DNA from: Acidimicrobiales bacterium
GTDB taxonomy: Bacteria > Actinomycetota > Acidimicrobiia > Acidimicrobiales > Aldehydirespiratoraceae
Direction of reading: 5' to 3'
DNA length: 64,000 nt
Assembly (NCBI GenBank): GCA_033344915.1
Contig: JAWPML010000001.1
Span: 720,369 to 784,368 of the forward strand
Both the position numbers and the translations under genes were made by a program. Shown one piece after another: positions 1 to 8,942 of this stretch. The notes under the pieces were generated by a model, which did no database searches, was not told the DNA's origin, and saw only the letters and a list, made by a program, of their open reading frames with translations. How positions within the stretch are numbered: position 1 is the stretch's first letter; each line of letters opens with the position of its first letter.

Positions 1-102
1 GAATTGTTGGGCCACGCCGATCTCGCGACGACGCAGATCTACACGCGGGTGAGCCGCGAACGCATGCGTGACGTCCATCGAACAACCCACCCCCGGGCGT
101 AG
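1..102 (+). CDS. Tyrosine recombinase XerC/XerD, C-terminal fragment
   Basis: Frame 1 from the window edge reads as the last 33 residues of a tyrosine recombinase, ending in HPRA and a TAG stop. Visible are the box II signature [15 protein letters not shown], with the LGH histidine and the nucleophilic tyrosine of the IYT motif. Xer proteins act in pairs at dif to resolve chromosome dimers. The gene is cut by the window, so XerC cannot be told from XerD. Its 3' end runs up to the whiG-type gene, as seen next to rpsB in many actinobacteria. Confidence 0.85.
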   Translation, partial: ELLGHADLATTQIYTRVSRERMRDVHRTTHPRA

Positions 103-112
103 GACAGGTTTT

Positions 113-889
113 GTGAGCGACGACGCAGCAGAAACAGCACGCCTCTGGGCGGAGTTCAAATCCGGCCGGTCGCGCGAGCTGCGGGACAAGCTGATCATCC
201 AGTACTCGCCGCTGGTCAAGTACGTCGCCGGTCGCGTCGGCGTCGGTCTGCCCCGCAACGTCGAACAGTCGGATCTCGTCAGCTTCGGCGTCTTCGGGCT
301 CATCGACGCGATCGAGAAGTTCGATCCCGAGCGCGGGTACAAGTTCGAGACCTACGCGATCGCCCGCATCAAGGGCGCCATCCTCGACGAGCTCCGGTCG
401 ATCGACTGGGTTCCGCGGTCGGTCCGCTCGAAGGCCCGCACCCTCGAACGGGCGATGGGCAAGCTCGAAGCCGAACACCATCGCGCGCCGACCGACGAGG
501 AGGTGGCCGACGAGATGGGCGTGACCCAGCAACAGCTCCAGACCACCCTCAGCCAGATCAGCTTCGTCGGCGTCGCCGCGCTGGACGAGATGCTCTCCGG
601 TGGCGAACGGGGCGAGTCGGTCACGCTCGGCGACACCGTTGCCGACAGCAGCGCCGGGCCCATGGGCGTCTACGAGGTCGAGGAGATGCGCCAGATCCTC
701 GCCGAGTCGATCAACCGCATGCCCGAACGCGAGAAGATCGTCCTCACGCTCTACTACTACGAGGGGCTCACCCTCGCGGAGATCGGTCGTGTTCTCGGTG
801 TCACCGAGAGCCGGGTGTGTCAGATCCACACCAAGGCCGTGCTCCAACTGCGCTCCCGCATCACCGCGGCCGAGCGCGAACCCGTCTAG
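113..889 (+). CDS. whiG: RNA polymerase sigma factor, FliA/WhiG family
   Basis: A 258-residue sigma factor of the FliA/WhiG group. Region 2 is visible in QYSPLVKYVAGRVG and in the -10 recognition stretch GYKFETYAIARIKGAILDEL. Region 3 follows around residues 115-160. Region 4 is near the C-terminus, with EREKIVLTLYYYEGLTLAEI and the helix-turn-helix GVTESRVCQIH. I chose the GTG at 113, after an AGGACAGG-like stretch, because it begins VSDDAAE just before the conserved domain. An in-frame GTG at 68 lies inside the xer gene. In Streptomyces WhiG starts sporulation and sits in the same place upstream of rpsB. In other taxa this family drives flagellar genes. No flagellar or sporulation gene and no anti-sigma partner is visible here, so the target regulon is unknown. 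Confidence 0.9.
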   Translation: MSDDAAETARLWAEFKSGRSRELRDKLIIQYSPLVKYVAGRVGVGLPRNVEQSDLVSFGVFGLIDAIEKFDPERGYKFETYAIARIKGAILDELRSIDWVPRSVRSKARTLERAMGKLEAEHHRAPTDEEVADEMGVTQQQLQTTLSQISFVGVAALDEMLSGGERGESVTLGDTVADSSAGPMGVYEVEEMRQILAESINRMPEREKIVLTLYYYEGLTLAEIGRVLGVTESRVCQIHTKAVLQLRSRITAAEREPV

Positions 890-899
890 TCGGCGGTCC

Positions 900-930
900 C
901 ACTTCCCCGGTGATCAGAACCGAGGAAGTG
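900..930 (+). promoter_or_regulatory. Hairpin sequestering the Shine-Dalgarno of the LytM gene
   Basis: CACTTCC (900-906) pairs with GGAAGTG (924-930). After one C/A mismatch, CGGT (908-911) pairs with ACCG (919-922), leaving the 7-nt loop 912-918. The right arm contains GAGGAAG, the only Shine-Dalgarno of the gene starting at 933. In RNA the stem would hide it. It may instead simply end whiG transcription, but no U-tract follows. Confidence 0.5.
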
Positions 931-932
931 CC

Positions 933-1766
933 ATGTCCCGATCCACCCGCAGCCTGCCCTGGCCGCTCATCGCTGCGCTCGTCGTCGTGCTGCTCCCGCC
1001 CCCACCGGTGGCGGCCGCGTCGGTCGTGTTCAGCCGGCCGACGACCGCGCCGGTGCTCGACCCCTTCCGCCTGCCCGACGGGCCCTACGGGGCGGGCAAT
1101 CGCGGCATCGAGTACGCGACCGGGCCGGGGGACCGGATCACGGCCGCCGCTTCCGGCACCGTTGCGTTCTCCGGCGCAGTCGCCGGCGACCTGTTCGTGA
1201 GCATCGACCATCCCGGCGGGCTCCGTTCCACTGTCGGCTTCGTGGACCACCTGCTGGTCGATCGGGGCGATGAGGTCGAGCGGGGCGAGGTCGTCGCCGT
1301 CGCGGGTGGACCCTTCCACTTCACGGTCCGGCTCGACGGCGAATACGTCGACCCCGAGCCCCTGTTCGGCCGGCGCCGCACCCGGGTGCGCCTGATTCCG
1401 CACGGCCCGGCCACCCCGGTCCGCGGTCCCGTTCCCCAGGTCGCCCTGGCCGACGTTCCCGATACACTCCACGACGGCCCATCCGGGCCCCGGATGGCCC
1501 CACAGTGGGGCCGACGGAATCAAAGGGTTCGTGCAACACCCGGTCGCCTCGGCGTCCCGCACGGACACGCAACCGGGAAAGAAGGAAACCATGGCTGTCA
1601 TCTCGATGAAGCAGCTGCTCGAGGCCGGTGTCCACTTCGGCCACCAGACCCGCCGCTGGAACCCGAAGATGAAGCGGTTCATCCACGGCGAGCGCTCCGG
1701 CATCCACATCGTGGATCTGCACCAGACGCTCAACCATCTCGAAGCGTCCTACGTCTTCGTCCGTGA
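933..1766 (+). CDS. Secreted M23/LytM-domain protein with degenerate zinc site
   Basis: The open frame is 277 residues. An N-terminal signal peptide ([10 protein letters not shown], then a hydrophobic stretch ending AAAS) precedes a LytM fold at about residues 50-150. The fold is seen in [42 protein letters not shown] and [18 protein letters not shown]. The zinc-binding HxxxD motif appears as NRGIE and the HLH motif as PFH. Two of three metal ligands and one catalytic histidine are therefore lost, which suggests a non-enzymatic regulator like EnvC/NlpD-type LytM proteins. A similar M23 gene sits between whiG and rpsB in Streptomyces. No stop occurs before 1766, so the frame runs 176 nt into rpsB. 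Residues after about 165 look like non-conserved read-through. Confidence 0.7.
   Translation: MSRSTRSLPWPLIAALVVVLLPPPPVAAASVVFSRPTTAPVLDPFRLPDGPYGAGNRGIEYATGPGDRITAAASGTVAFSGAVAGDLFVSIDHPGGLRSTVGFVDHLLVDRGDEVERGEVVAVAGGPFHFTVRLDGEYVDPEPLFGRRRTRVRLIPHGPATPVRGPVPQVALADVPDTLHDGPSGPRMAPQWGRRNQRVRATPGRLGVPHGHATGKEGNHGCHLDEAAARGRCPLRPPDPPLEPEDEAVHPRRALRHPHRGSAPDAQPSRSVLRLRP
1463..1512 (+). promoter_or_regulatory. Candidate rpsB promoter and tandem leader hairpins
   Basis: TACACT at 1463-1468 could be a -10 element; no good -35 is seen. Downstream, CCATCCGG (1479-1486) pairs with CCGGATGG (1490-1497), loop GCC. GGCCCC (1496-1501) pairs with GGGGCC (1507-1512), loop ACAGT. The stems share two bases, so they could compete. 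They lie about 80-110 nt before rpsB, where S2 autoregulation acts in other bacteria. No U-tract follows. Confidence 0.4.
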
Positions 1767-2580
1767 TCTCGTCGCCAACGGCGGCACGGTGCTCTTCATC
1801 GGCACCAAGAAGCAGGCCCAGGACTCCATCCAGTCCTACGCCGAACGCTGCAACATGCCCTACATCAACGAGCGTTGGCTCGGCGGCATGCTCACCAACT
1901 TCCAGACCATCTCGAAGCGCGTGAGCAAGATGAAGGACTACCAGCGCATGCGCGACTCCGGTGAGTTCGAGGCGATGCCCAAGAAGGAAGCCCTGCTCAT
2001 CAACCGTGAGCTCGTGAAGCTCGAGCGCAACCTCGGCGGCATCCGCGACATGGAGAAGCTGCCGGACGCCATCTTCGTGCTCGACACGAAGAAGGAGCAC
2101 ATCGCCGTCACCGAGAGCCGCAAGATCGGCGTGCCGATCGTCGCGGTCGTCGACACCAACTGTGATCCCGATCTCGTCGACTACGCCATCCCCGGCAACG
2201 ACGACGCCATCCGGGCCGGACAACTCATGTGCCGCGTCATCTCCGATGCCGTGCAGGAGGGCCGCTTCATCCGCTCGAAGAAGCAGGAGAAGTCGGGCGA
2301 GGCCGGCGCCAAGCGCAACGCGCTCGAGGAGGCCGAAGTCGCCGCCCAGCAGGAGCAGGCCCGCACCGAGGCCGCGGCTGCCGCCGCCGAGCGCGACGCA
2401 CGCGTCGCCGCCGCGAAGGTCGAGACCGATGCCCCGGCGGCCGAGGCTCCGGCCGAGGCGCCCGTCGCCGAAGAAACCCCGGCCGCGGAGGCGCCTGCCG
2501 CCGAAGCCGCCGATGTCACCGACGCTCCTGTGGAAGAATCGCTCCCGCAGGCCGGCGACGAGGGTACGCCTGAGGCCTGA
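1591..2580 (+). CDS. rpsB: 30S ribosomal protein S2 (uS2)
   Basis: Small-subunit protein S2, 329 residues. The N-terminus [19 protein letters not shown] and the internal [15 protein letters not shown] are family hallmarks. The conserved S2 domain ends near residue 230. The remaining ~100 residues are a low-complexity Ala/Glu/Pro tail (repeats of the type EAPAAEAP), longer than in Escherichia coli S2 (about 240 residues) but seen in actinobacteria. The ATG at 1591 follows GAAAGAAGGAAACC, a good ribosome-binding site, and gives the expected start, so upstream in-frame codons are rejected. First gene of rpsB-tsf-pyrH-frr-cdsA. Its 5' end overlaps the reading frame of the LytM gene. Confidence 0.97.
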   Translation: MAVISMKQLLEAGVHFGHQTRRWNPKMKRFIHGERSGIHIVDLHQTLNHLEASYVFVRDLVANGGTVLFIGTKKQAQDSIQSYAERCNMPYINERWLGGMLTNFQTISKRVSKMKDYQRMRDSGEFEAMPKKEALLINRELVKLERNLGGIRDMEKLPDAIFVLDTKKEHIAVTESRKIGVPIVAVVDTNCDPDLVDYAIPGNDDAIRAGQLMCRVISDAVQEGRFIRSKKQEKSGEAGAKRNALEEAEVAAQQEQARTEAAAAAAERDARVAAAKVETDAPAAEAPAEAPVAEETPAAEAPAAEAADVTDAPVEESLPQAGDEGTPEA

Positions 2581-2627
2581 GCGCCCAGCGACCACCACCG
2601 ACACCACACACAACCGGAGAATCAGAG

Positions 2628-3416
2628 ATGTCGATTTCCGCCAAGGACGTCAAGGCGCTGCGCGACGCGACGGGCGCCGGAATGATGGACGCCAAGAAGG
2701 CCCTCGTCGAGGCCGACGGCGACATGGAAGCCGCCACCCAGGCGCTGCGGGAGAAGGGCCTGGCGAAGGCCGCCGACCGCAGTGACCGCGACAACGACGA
2801 GGGCACCATCGCCCTGGCCGTTGAGGGCAACACCGCCGCGCTCGTCCAGATCAAGACCGAGACGGACTTCTCGGCCAAGAACGAGGCCGTCACCGGGCTC
2901 GCCCAGACCCTCGCGGACGCGGTCGTCGCCGGCGGCCCCGGCGCGGTCGACGCCCACGCCGAGGCGATCGACGACCTGAAGGTCACCATCAAGGAGAACA
3001 TCGAGCTGGGCGCGGTCGAACAGATCGTCGCCGCCGATGGGAACGTCCTCGACACCTACCTCCACGTGCAGGACGGCCGCGGCGTGAACGCCGTGATCGT
3101 CGAGGGCAGTGGGGTCAGCCAGGAGGACCTCCATCAGGTCGCCCTCCACATCGCGTTCGCCAAGCCCAGCTACCTCAGCGCCGACGAAGTGCCGGCGGAC
3201 GAGGTCGAGCGGGAGAAGGCGGCGCTGCTCGAGATCACCAAGGCCGAGGGGAAGCCCGAACAGGCCTGGGAGAAGATCGTCGACGGCCGCCTCCGTGGCT
3301 GGTACGGCGAGCGGGTCCTGCTCGAGCAGGGTCTGCACGGCGACAAGACGGCCGTGAAGGACAGTCTGGGCGGGGGAACGATCGCCCGCTATCTGCAGGT
3401 CGTGATCGGCAGCTGA
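2628..3416 (+). CDS. tsf: Translation elongation factor Ts
   Basis: Guanine-nucleotide exchange factor for EF-Tu, 262 residues, close to the usual actinobacterial length. The N-terminal UBA-like domain contains [19 protein letters not shown], including the signature that contacts EF-Tu. The core includes [15 protein letters not shown], matching the conserved ETDFVA(K/R)N motif, and the C-terminal part has [15 protein letters not shown]. It starts at an ATG preceded by CGGAGAATCAGAG and lies 47 nt after rpsB, a linkage kept across bacteria. Confidence 0.97.
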   Translation: MSISAKDVKALRDATGAGMMDAKKALVEADGDMEAATQALREKGLAKAADRSDRDNDEGTIALAVEGNTAALVQIKTETDFSAKNEAVTGLAQTLADAVVAGGPGAVDAHAEAIDDLKVTIKENIELGAVEQIVAADGNVLDTYLHVQDGRGVNAVIVEGSGVSQEDLHQVALHIAFAKPSYLSADEVPADEVEREKAALLEITKAEGKPEQAWEKIVDGRLRGWYGERVLLEQGLHGDKTAVKDSLGGGTIARYLQVVIGS

Positions 3417-3424
3417 GGAGACCC

Positions 3425-4204
3425 ATGAGCGACGGCGACGACACTTCCCGGGGTACCCACCCGGCCCGCTGGGGTCGCGTGCTGTTGAAGCTCTCCGGGG
3501 AGGCGTTCGCCGGGCCTCAGGAGTACGGCATCGACGGCCCGACCGTTCGGGCCATCGCCGAGGACATCGTCGACACGGTCAAGCACTTCGACGTCGACAT
3601 CGCCGTCGTCGTCGGTGGCGGCAACATCTGGCGCGGCATCCAGGGCTCGGAGTCGGGCATGGATCCGGCCCAGGCCGACTACATGGGGATGCTCGCGACC
3701 GTGATGAACGGTCTGGCGCTGCAGGACACCCTCGAGGATCTCGGTCATCCCACCCGCGTCCAGACCGCGATCCACATGGCGCAGATCGCCGAGCCCTACA
3801 TCCGGCGCAAGGCCACCCGTCATCTCGAGAAGGGCCGGATCGTCATCTTCGCGGGCGGCACCGGCAACCCGTTCTTCACCACCGACACCGCCGCATCGCT
3901 GCGGGCGGTCGAAATCGAAGCCGAGGCGGTTCTCAAGGGAACCCACGGCGGAACGGACGGCATCTACACGGCCGACCCCCGCGTGGACCCGAACGCGACC
4001 AAACTCGACCACGTGACCTACCTCGACGTGTTGAACCGTGGTCTCCAGGTGATGGACGCCACCGCCATCACGCTGTGCATGGACAACGATCTGCCCATCG
4101 TCGTGTTCGACCTGATGGGCGACGGCAACCTGCGGTCCCTGCTCGGTGGGGAGGCGATCGGTACGCTCGTCAACGGCGAGTCTGCCGAGAAGGGGCCGTC
4201 GTGA
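3425..4204 (+). CDS. pyrH: Uridylate kinase (UMP kinase)
   Basis: Phosphorylates UMP to UDP in pyrimidine nucleotide synthesis. It belongs to the amino-acid kinase superfamily, unlike eukaryotic UMP/CMP kinases. The 259-residue protein shows [13 protein letters not shown] at the ATP site, [26 protein letters not shown] at the UMP site and [15 protein letters not shown] in the ATP-binding lobe. The ATG follows TGAGGAGACCC, 9 nt after the tsf stop. The stop overlaps the frr start codon, so the two are probably translationally coupled. The first ~17 residues ([13 protein letters not shown]) extend beyond the enterobacterial enzyme. Confidence 0.97.
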   Translation: MSDGDDTSRGTHPARWGRVLLKLSGEAFAGPQEYGIDGPTVRAIAEDIVDTVKHFDVDIAVVVGGGNIWRGIQGSESGMDPAQADYMGMLATVMNGLALQDTLEDLGHPTRVQTAIHMAQIAEPYIRRKATRHLEKGRIVIFAGGTGNPFFTTDTAASLRAVEIEAEAVLKGTHGGTDGIYTADPRVDPNATKLDHVTYLDVLNRGLQVMDATAITLCMDNDLPIVVFDLMGDGNLRSLLGGEAIGTLVNGESAEKGPS

Positions 4205-4770
4205 GTTCCGAGATGATCGAGCTCGTGCTCGAGGATGCAGCCGAGAAGATGGACGCGGCCGTGAGCCATGCCCGTTCGGAGTTCTCCACGGTGCGCACCG
4301 GCCGAGCCAGCTCGGCGCTCTTCGAACGGCTCACCGCGGAGGCATACGGCGTCGAGATGCGGCTCCAGGAGCTCGCGAGTTTCGCGGTGCCCGAGGCCCG
4401 AATGCTCATCGTCACCCCCCACGACATCGCAAACCTCGATGTGATCGAGAAGGCGATCGTCAACTCGAACATGGGCCTCACGCCGTCCAACGACGGGCGA
4501 ATCATCCGCTTGGCCTTCCCCCCGCTCAACGAGGAGCGTCGCCGCGAACTGGCTCGCGTGGTCGGTGGAATGTCCGAGGACGCGAAGCAACGGGTCAATT
4601 CCGTACGACGGGCCGCGCGCAAGGATCTTGACGATCTGGAGAACGACGGGGGAGTCTCCTCCGACGACATCCAACGAGCCGAGAGTCAGCTCGACGCTCT
4701 GAAGGATGCTCGGATCGCGGCGATCGACGAGGCGCAGGCCCAAAAGGAACAGGAGCTGATGGAGGTCTGA
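4201..4770 (+). CDS. frr: Ribosome recycling factor
   Basis: Splits post-termination ribosomes together with EF-G. The 189-residue protein carries the family motifs [40 protein letters not shown] and the C-terminal KEQELMEV. I chose GTG 4201 because AGAAGGGG lies 5 nt upstream and the codon overlaps the pyrH stop (GTGA). The ATG at 4213 would give exactly the 185 residues of the E. coli protein but would leave the ribosome-binding site 17 nt away. Part of the rpsB-to-cdsA operon. Confidence 0.95.
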   Translation: MSSEMIELVLEDAAEKMDAAVSHARSEFSTVRTGRASSALFERLTAEAYGVEMRLQELASFAVPEARMLIVTPHDIANLDVIEKAIVNSNMGLTPSNDGRIIRLAFPPLNEERRRELARVVGGMSEDAKQRVNSVRRAARKDLDDLENDGGVSSDDIQRAESQLDALKDARIAAIDEAQAQKEQELMEV

Positions 4771-4799
4771 CCTCCGATCAGTTCAGGGAAGGGCGAGAC

Positions 4800-6116
4800 A
4801 TGACCGATTACAACGATCCGAACTCCGGCGAGAGCGATGCCGACGGATTCCGGGTTGCCGAGGGCGCCGAGGCGCTCGACGACGACGTGGCCCCCGGCCG
4901 TTCCGTCTTCGGCGACGACGACGTGAGCTTCGACGACGACGACGCTGCCGTTCCGCATTGGAGCGAGCCGGCCACCGGCGCCGTCCCGAAGGTCGGCGGA
5001 CAGGCCGATGCCGTCACCTTCGCGCCGCCGGACGAGCCGGTGCTGGCCGAGGCCGAGCCCGAGGATCTGGCTGCGTGGGCGGACGTGTCGTCCACCCCGC
5101 GCTGGGCCGACGAGGAGGAGCCGCTGCCGCCCGCCGCGCCGGTCGTCGACGAGGCACCCGACGCGGCCGACGACTTCTTCGCGTTCGACGATTCGCAGGC
5201 GAAGAAGACCGCGGAGCCCTCGCTCGGGGCCGCCCTCAATGCCACCCGGGGCACCTCGGGTGACTCGGATCGCGACATGCCCGCCGCCGTCATCGTCGGT
5301 GTCGGCCTGGCCGGCCTGATCCTCGCCGCCATGTGGGTCGGCCCTGCCGCCGCCCTGATCGTCGTGACGCTCGCCCTCGGTCTCGCCGCGGTCGAGTACT
5401 TCAACGCCGTTCGCGTCGCCGGACACCATCCCGCCGTGCTCCTCGGCCTCGCCGCCACCGTCACCATGCCGCTCGCCGTCTATTGGCGGGGCGAGGCCGC
5501 GATGACGCTCATCCTCGTGTTGTCCGTGGTGTTCGGTTCGCTGTGGTACCTCACCGGCGTCGCCAACGAATCGGCGGTCCGCGGGTTGGGCACGACGCTG
5601 CTCGGCATCCTCCACATCGGTCTGCTCGGCTCGTTCGCGGCGCTCCTGCTGTCGCTCAACGTCGGCGATGTCGACGTCGGCACGGGCATGCTCACCGCCG
5701 CGATCCTGATCACCGTCGGCTACGACGTCGGTGCGCTCACGATCGGCAAGACGATGGGGCGCACGCCGTTGTCGCCCGCCAGCCCCAACAAGACCATGGA
5801 GGGTCTCGTCGGCGGCATGGTGGTCGCCGTTGCGGCCGGCGTGATCATGGGTCTCATGGGCCAGCCCGCGCCCTTCGCCGGCGATGACTGGGGCGGTGGC
5901 CTCGGCGCCGCCCTGCTGCTCGGCCTCGTGGGCGCCCTCGCCGCCCCGATCGGAGACCTGGCCGAGTCGCAGATCAAGCGGGATCTCGGGATCAAGGACA
6001 TGGGTTCGATCCTGCCCGGCCACGGTGGTCTCCTCGACCGGTTCGACGGCCTGCTGTTCGTGCTGCCCGCCACCTACTACGTGGCCCGCCTGCTCGACGT
6101 CGGCGTCCCCGGCTGA
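4800..6116 (+). CDS. cdsA: Phosphatidate cytidylyltransferase with long acidic N-terminus
   Basis: Makes CDP-diacylglycerol from phosphatidic acid and CTP, the branch point of phospholipid synthesis, in the cytoplasmic membrane. The C-terminal ~280 residues hold about eight membrane segments and the CDS signature at about residues 390-416 (SQIKRDLGIKD, then PGHGGLLDRFD). The first ~155 residues are hydrophilic and rich in Asp, Glu, Ala and Pro, with runs such as DDDDVSFDDDDAA, and are probably disordered and cytoplasmic. E. coli CdsA (about 285 residues) lacks this part. The ATG follows AGGGAAGGGCGAGAC, 29 nt after frr. Confidence 0.95.
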   Translation: MTDYNDPNSGESDADGFRVAEGAEALDDDVAPGRSVFGDDDVSFDDDDAAVPHWSEPATGAVPKVGGQADAVTFAPPDEPVLAEAEPEDLAAWADVSSTPRWADEEEPLPPAAPVVDEAPDAADDFFAFDDSQAKKTAEPSLGAALNATRGTSGDSDRDMPAAVIVGVGLAGLILAAMWVGPAAALIVVTLALGLAAVEYFNAVRVAGHHPAVLLGLAATVTMPLAVYWRGEAAMTLILVLSVVFGSLWYLTGVANESAVRGLGTTLLGILHIGLLGSFAALLLSLNVGDVDVGTGMLTAAILITVGYDVGALTIGKTMGRTPLSPASPNKTMEGLVGGMVVAVAAGVIMGLMGQPAPFAGDDWGGGLGAALLLGLVGALAAPIGDLAESQIKRDLGIKDMGSILPGHGGLLDRFDGLLFVLPATYYVARLLDVGVPG

Positions 6117-6164
6117 GCAGTCCCGGCTCTTCGCCGCGACCCACGCCAGTGCATCGGCGACAGG

Positions 6165-6170
6165 TAGCGT
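6165..6170 (+). promoter_or_regulatory. -10 element (TAGCGT) of dxr, leaderless type
   Basis: TAGCGT ends 7 nt before the dxr ATG at 6178. Transcription would start at or next to the start codon, and no Shine-Dalgarno is present. Same layout as 17 other genes here. Confidence 0.55.
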
Positions 6171-6177
6171 CGCGCCC

Positions 6178-7356
6178 ATGACCACGTCGGTTGCCGTCCT
6201 CGGCTCGTCCGGATCCATCGGCACGCAGACGCTCGACATCGTCCGCGCCGAGCCGGATCGCTACCGGGTCGAGGCCCTGGGCGTCGCCCGTTCCGTCGAC
6301 CTCGTCGTGGAGCAGGCTGCGGAGTTCCGTCCGTCGGTCGTGGCCGTCGCCGACGAAGAGGCGGCGCGCGGGCTCGCCGACCGGCTCCCGGCCGGCACCG
6401 AGCTCCTCGTGGGCACCGATGCGATGGCTGGTGCGGCCACGACGAGCGATGTCGTCATCAACGGCGTCGTCGGGTTCGCCGGCCTGTCGGTTACCCTCGC
6501 CGCCCTCGAGGCCGGCAAGCGGCTCGGGCTCGCGAACAAGGAGTCGCTCATCGCCGCCGGCCCGGTCGTGCAACGCGTCTGGGAGGCCTCGGCGGGCGAT
6601 CTCGTGCCGGTCGACAGCGAACACTGTGCCGTGCACCAGTGTCTGCGGGCCAACGACATCACGGGCAAGATCACCGACGCGGATCGGGTCCATCAGATCG
6701 TGCTCACCGCGAGCGGGGGGCCGTTCCGGGGTCGCACGCGTGCGGATCTCGAGTCCGTCACGATCGACGACGCGCTGGCCCACCCGACCTGGTCGATGGG
6801 TCCGAAGATCACCATCGACTCCAGCACGCTGATGAACAAGGGTCTCGAGGTGATCGAGGCCCACGAACTGTTCGGCATCGACTACGACCGCATCGGCGTG
6901 GTCGTCCATCCCCAGTCGGTCATCCACTCGATGGTCAGCTACACCGACGGCGCCACGATCGCCCAGCTGTCGATGCCCGACATGCGGCTGTGCATTGGCT
7001 ACGCGTTGGCCTTCCCCGACCGATTGGAAGTGCCGTACGGCGCCATCGATTGGACCGAGATGAGCCAGCTCGACTTCCAGACCCCCGATCTCGAGGCCTT
7101 CCCCTGCCTCCGGCTGGCCTACGAGGCCGGGCGGGCGGGCGAGACGGCCCCGGCGTGGCTCAGCGCGGCGAACGAGGTCGCCGTCGACGAGTTTCTCAAG
7201 GGCCGTATCCGCTGGGTCGACATCTCGGACGTGCTGGACGCGGCGCTGCAGGCGTGGCCGGGAACAGAAGCCACCTCCGTCGACGTTGTTCTGGAGACCG
7301 ACCGCCAGGCCCGTGCCGCGGCCGCTGATCTGATCGATTCGAGGACCCGAGTATGA
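6178..7356 (+). CDS. dxr: 1-deoxy-D-xylulose 5-phosphate reductoisomerase
   Basis: First committed step of the MEP isoprenoid pathway: converts DXP to MEP using NADPH. The 392-residue protein has the N-terminal Rossmann motif LGSSGSIGTQTLDIV, then LANKESLIAAG, VDSEHCAVHQCL at the metal/substrate site, LTASGGPFRGR (flexible loop region), HPTWSMGPKITIDSSTLMNKGLEVIEAHELF and the C-terminal AANEVAV. The ATG at 6178 begins right at the Rossmann strand. Its stop overlaps the start of the M50 protease gene (ATGA). ispG, a later enzyme of the same pathway, follows that. Confidence 0.97.
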   Translation: MTTSVAVLGSSGSIGTQTLDIVRAEPDRYRVEALGVARSVDLVVEQAAEFRPSVVAVADEEAARGLADRLPAGTELLVGTDAMAGAATTSDVVINGVVGFAGLSVTLAALEAGKRLGLANKESLIAAGPVVQRVWEASAGDLVPVDSEHCAVHQCLRANDITGKITDADRVHQIVLTASGGPFRGRTRADLESVTIDDALAHPTWSMGPKITIDSSTLMNKGLEVIEAHELFGIDYDRIGVVVHPQSVIHSMVSYTDGATIAQLSMPDMRLCIGYALAFPDRLEVPYGAIDWTEMSQLDFQTPDLEAFPCLRLAYEAGRAGETAPAWLSAANEVAVDEFLKGRIRWVDISDVLDAALQAWPGTEATSVDVVLETDRQARAAAADLIDSRTRV

Positions 7357-8855
7357 CCATGCGTATCGGCGGTGCCGACGAGGCCGAGGTCGAGGAGCGG
7401 CCCAACGACTTCACCGGTCTGGCGCTGGTCGTCGTCGCCATCGTCCTGCTCGGCATGCTCGCCAGCTGGAACCTCGCCTTCATCGTCGTGGCGATCATCT
7501 TCATGATCTTCATGCACGAGATGGGGCACTTCCTCACCGCCAAGCTCACGGGGATGAAGGTCACCGAGTTCTTCATCGGCTTCGGGCCCCGCATCTGGTC
7601 GTTCGAGAAGGGCGAGACCGAGTACGGCATCAAGATGATTCCGGCCGGCGCCTACGTCCGCATCATCGGAATGAACAATCTCGACCCGACCGAACCCGGC
7701 GACGAGCATCGTGCCTACCGGGTGAAGTCGTTCCCCCGGAAGCTGCTCGTGGTCTGCGCCGGGTCGCTGATGCACTTCGCGATGGCGTTCCTGCTGATCT
7801 TCGCGTTCATCGCGTGGCAGGGTGTCGCCGACGACAGCGGCGACTGGACGATCGGCAGCGTGAGCGATCAGAGCGCGGCCGCCGCGCTCGAGCTCGAGGT
7901 CGGTGACGAGATCCTGGCGGTCGACGGCATCGAGGTCGACGACTTCGAGCAGTTCGGCCAGATCGTCCAGGCCCGAGGCGCCCAGGAGGTCGAGGTCGTC
8001 TACCAGCGGGGCGGGGAGACGTTCACCGAGTCCGTCGTGCTCGGCGGGCGCCTGACCGCCGCCGGCCAGGAGGCGATCGTCGGTCTCGAGTTCAAGGACC
8101 GGATCCTGGCGATCGACGGTGTCGACGTGTTCAGCTGGGCCGACGTCACCGCGGCGGTCGGTGATCGCATCGGCGAGCCGATTCCCGTCGTGTTCGACTC
8201 GGCCACGCTCGGGGAGGTCCGGGTCGTCGACGACGCCGTCTTCAACGAGATCCTGCCCGCCACCGTGGCCACCGAGGGCTTCTTCGGCGTCTCCGGCGAG
8301 GCGAAGCGGGACTCGCTCAATATCTTCGAGGCGGGCAGCCGCTCGATCGGCGAGTTCGGTTCGTTCTTCACCACGATCACGTCGGGTATGTGGGAAACCC
8401 TCACCGGTGGTGCGGTGCCGAACTTCGTCAGCGACACCCTGAGCGGTGACATCGACACCGTCCACGACGACATCACCTCCACCAACGCCGAGGAACGGGA
8501 GCTGGCCAGCCGGGCGCTCGAGGAAGGCAACCCGGACGACCAGCGCATCATCTCGATCTACGGGGCGGCCCGGGTCGGAAGCCAGATCTCCGAGGACGGC
8601 TTCGAGTTCGTCCTCGTCTTCATGGCCGGCCTCAACATCTCGGTCGGTCTGCTCAACATGTTGCCGCTCCCGCCCCTCGACGGCGGCCATGTCGTCGTCG
8701 CCACCTACGAGCGGATGCGCTCCTGGGGTGGCCGTCGCTACGAGGTCGACTACAACAAGGTCCTGCCGCTCACGTACTTCGTGTTCGCGGTCCTCACCCT
8801 CTTCGGTCTGATCGCCATCTTCCGCGACATCATCGACCCCATCAACGTCGGCTGA
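7353..8855 (+). CDS. Site-2 intramembrane zinc protease (M50, RseP/Rip1-like)
   Basis: An intramembrane metalloprotease of the RseP/Rip1 family, which cleaves anti-sigma factors and other membrane proteins within the bilayer. The zinc motif HEMGH is at residues 55-59 in the first catalytic membrane helix. Two PDZ-like stretches follow (around 165-235, with VGDEILAVDGIEV, and 240-275, with DRILAIDGVDV). The second active-site motif NMLPLPPLDGGH lies near residues 434-445, followed by a final membrane helix. The 500-residue length exceeds E. coli RseP (450). The ATG overlaps the dxr stop. dxr-M50-ispG is a conserved actinobacterial order. Substrates cannot be inferred; no anti-sigma gene is adjacent. 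Confidence 0.93.
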   Translation: MTMRIGGADEAEVEERPNDFTGLALVVVAIVLLGMLASWNLAFIVVAIIFMIFMHEMGHFLTAKLTGMKVTEFFIGFGPRIWSFEKGETEYGIKMIPAGAYVRIIGMNNLDPTEPGDEHRAYRVKSFPRKLLVVCAGSLMHFAMAFLLIFAFIAWQGVADDSGDWTIGSVSDQSAAAALELEVGDEILAVDGIEVDDFEQFGQIVQARGAQEVEVVYQRGGETFTESVVLGGRLTAAGQEAIVGLEFKDRILAIDGVDVFSWADVTAAVGDRIGEPIPVVFDSATLGEVRVVDDAVFNEILPATVATEGFFGVSGEAKRDSLNIFEAGSRSIGEFGSFFTTITSGMWETLTGGAVPNFVSDTLSGDIDTVHDDITSTNAEERELASRALEEGNPDDQRIISIYGAARVGSQISEDGFEFVLVFMAGLNISVGLLNMLPLPPLDGGHVVVATYERMRSWGGRRYEVDYNKVLPLTYFVFAVLTLFGLIAIFRDIIDPINVG

Positions 8856-8876
8856 CCTCAAACCCCCGAAAACCCC

Positions 8877-8927
8877 CGAACTGGCGTGCGTATCGCCTGG
8901 ATCCCGGGCGGGGTGCACGCCAGTTCG
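8877..8927. repeat. 13-bp perfect inverted repeat between M50 gene and ispG
   Basis: CGAACTGGCGTGC (8877-8889) and its exact complement GCACGCCAGTTCG (8915-8927) flank a 25-nt spacer containing ATCCCGGGCGG. The symmetry extends outward as CCCC on the left and GGGG on the right with a 2-nt bulge. Two direct copies of ACCCCCGAA precede it. It could be a terminator without U-tract, or a dispersed REP-like element, with ispG's -10 just downstream. Confidence 0.6.
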
Positions 8928-8942
8928 GAGGGGTGGGGCGGG

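Noticed and set aside
933-1766. LytM gene interpreted as a pseudogene
   Set aside because: The signal peptide and LytM fold are continuous and open; only the ligand residues are changed, and the long 3' frame may simply lack a nearby stop.
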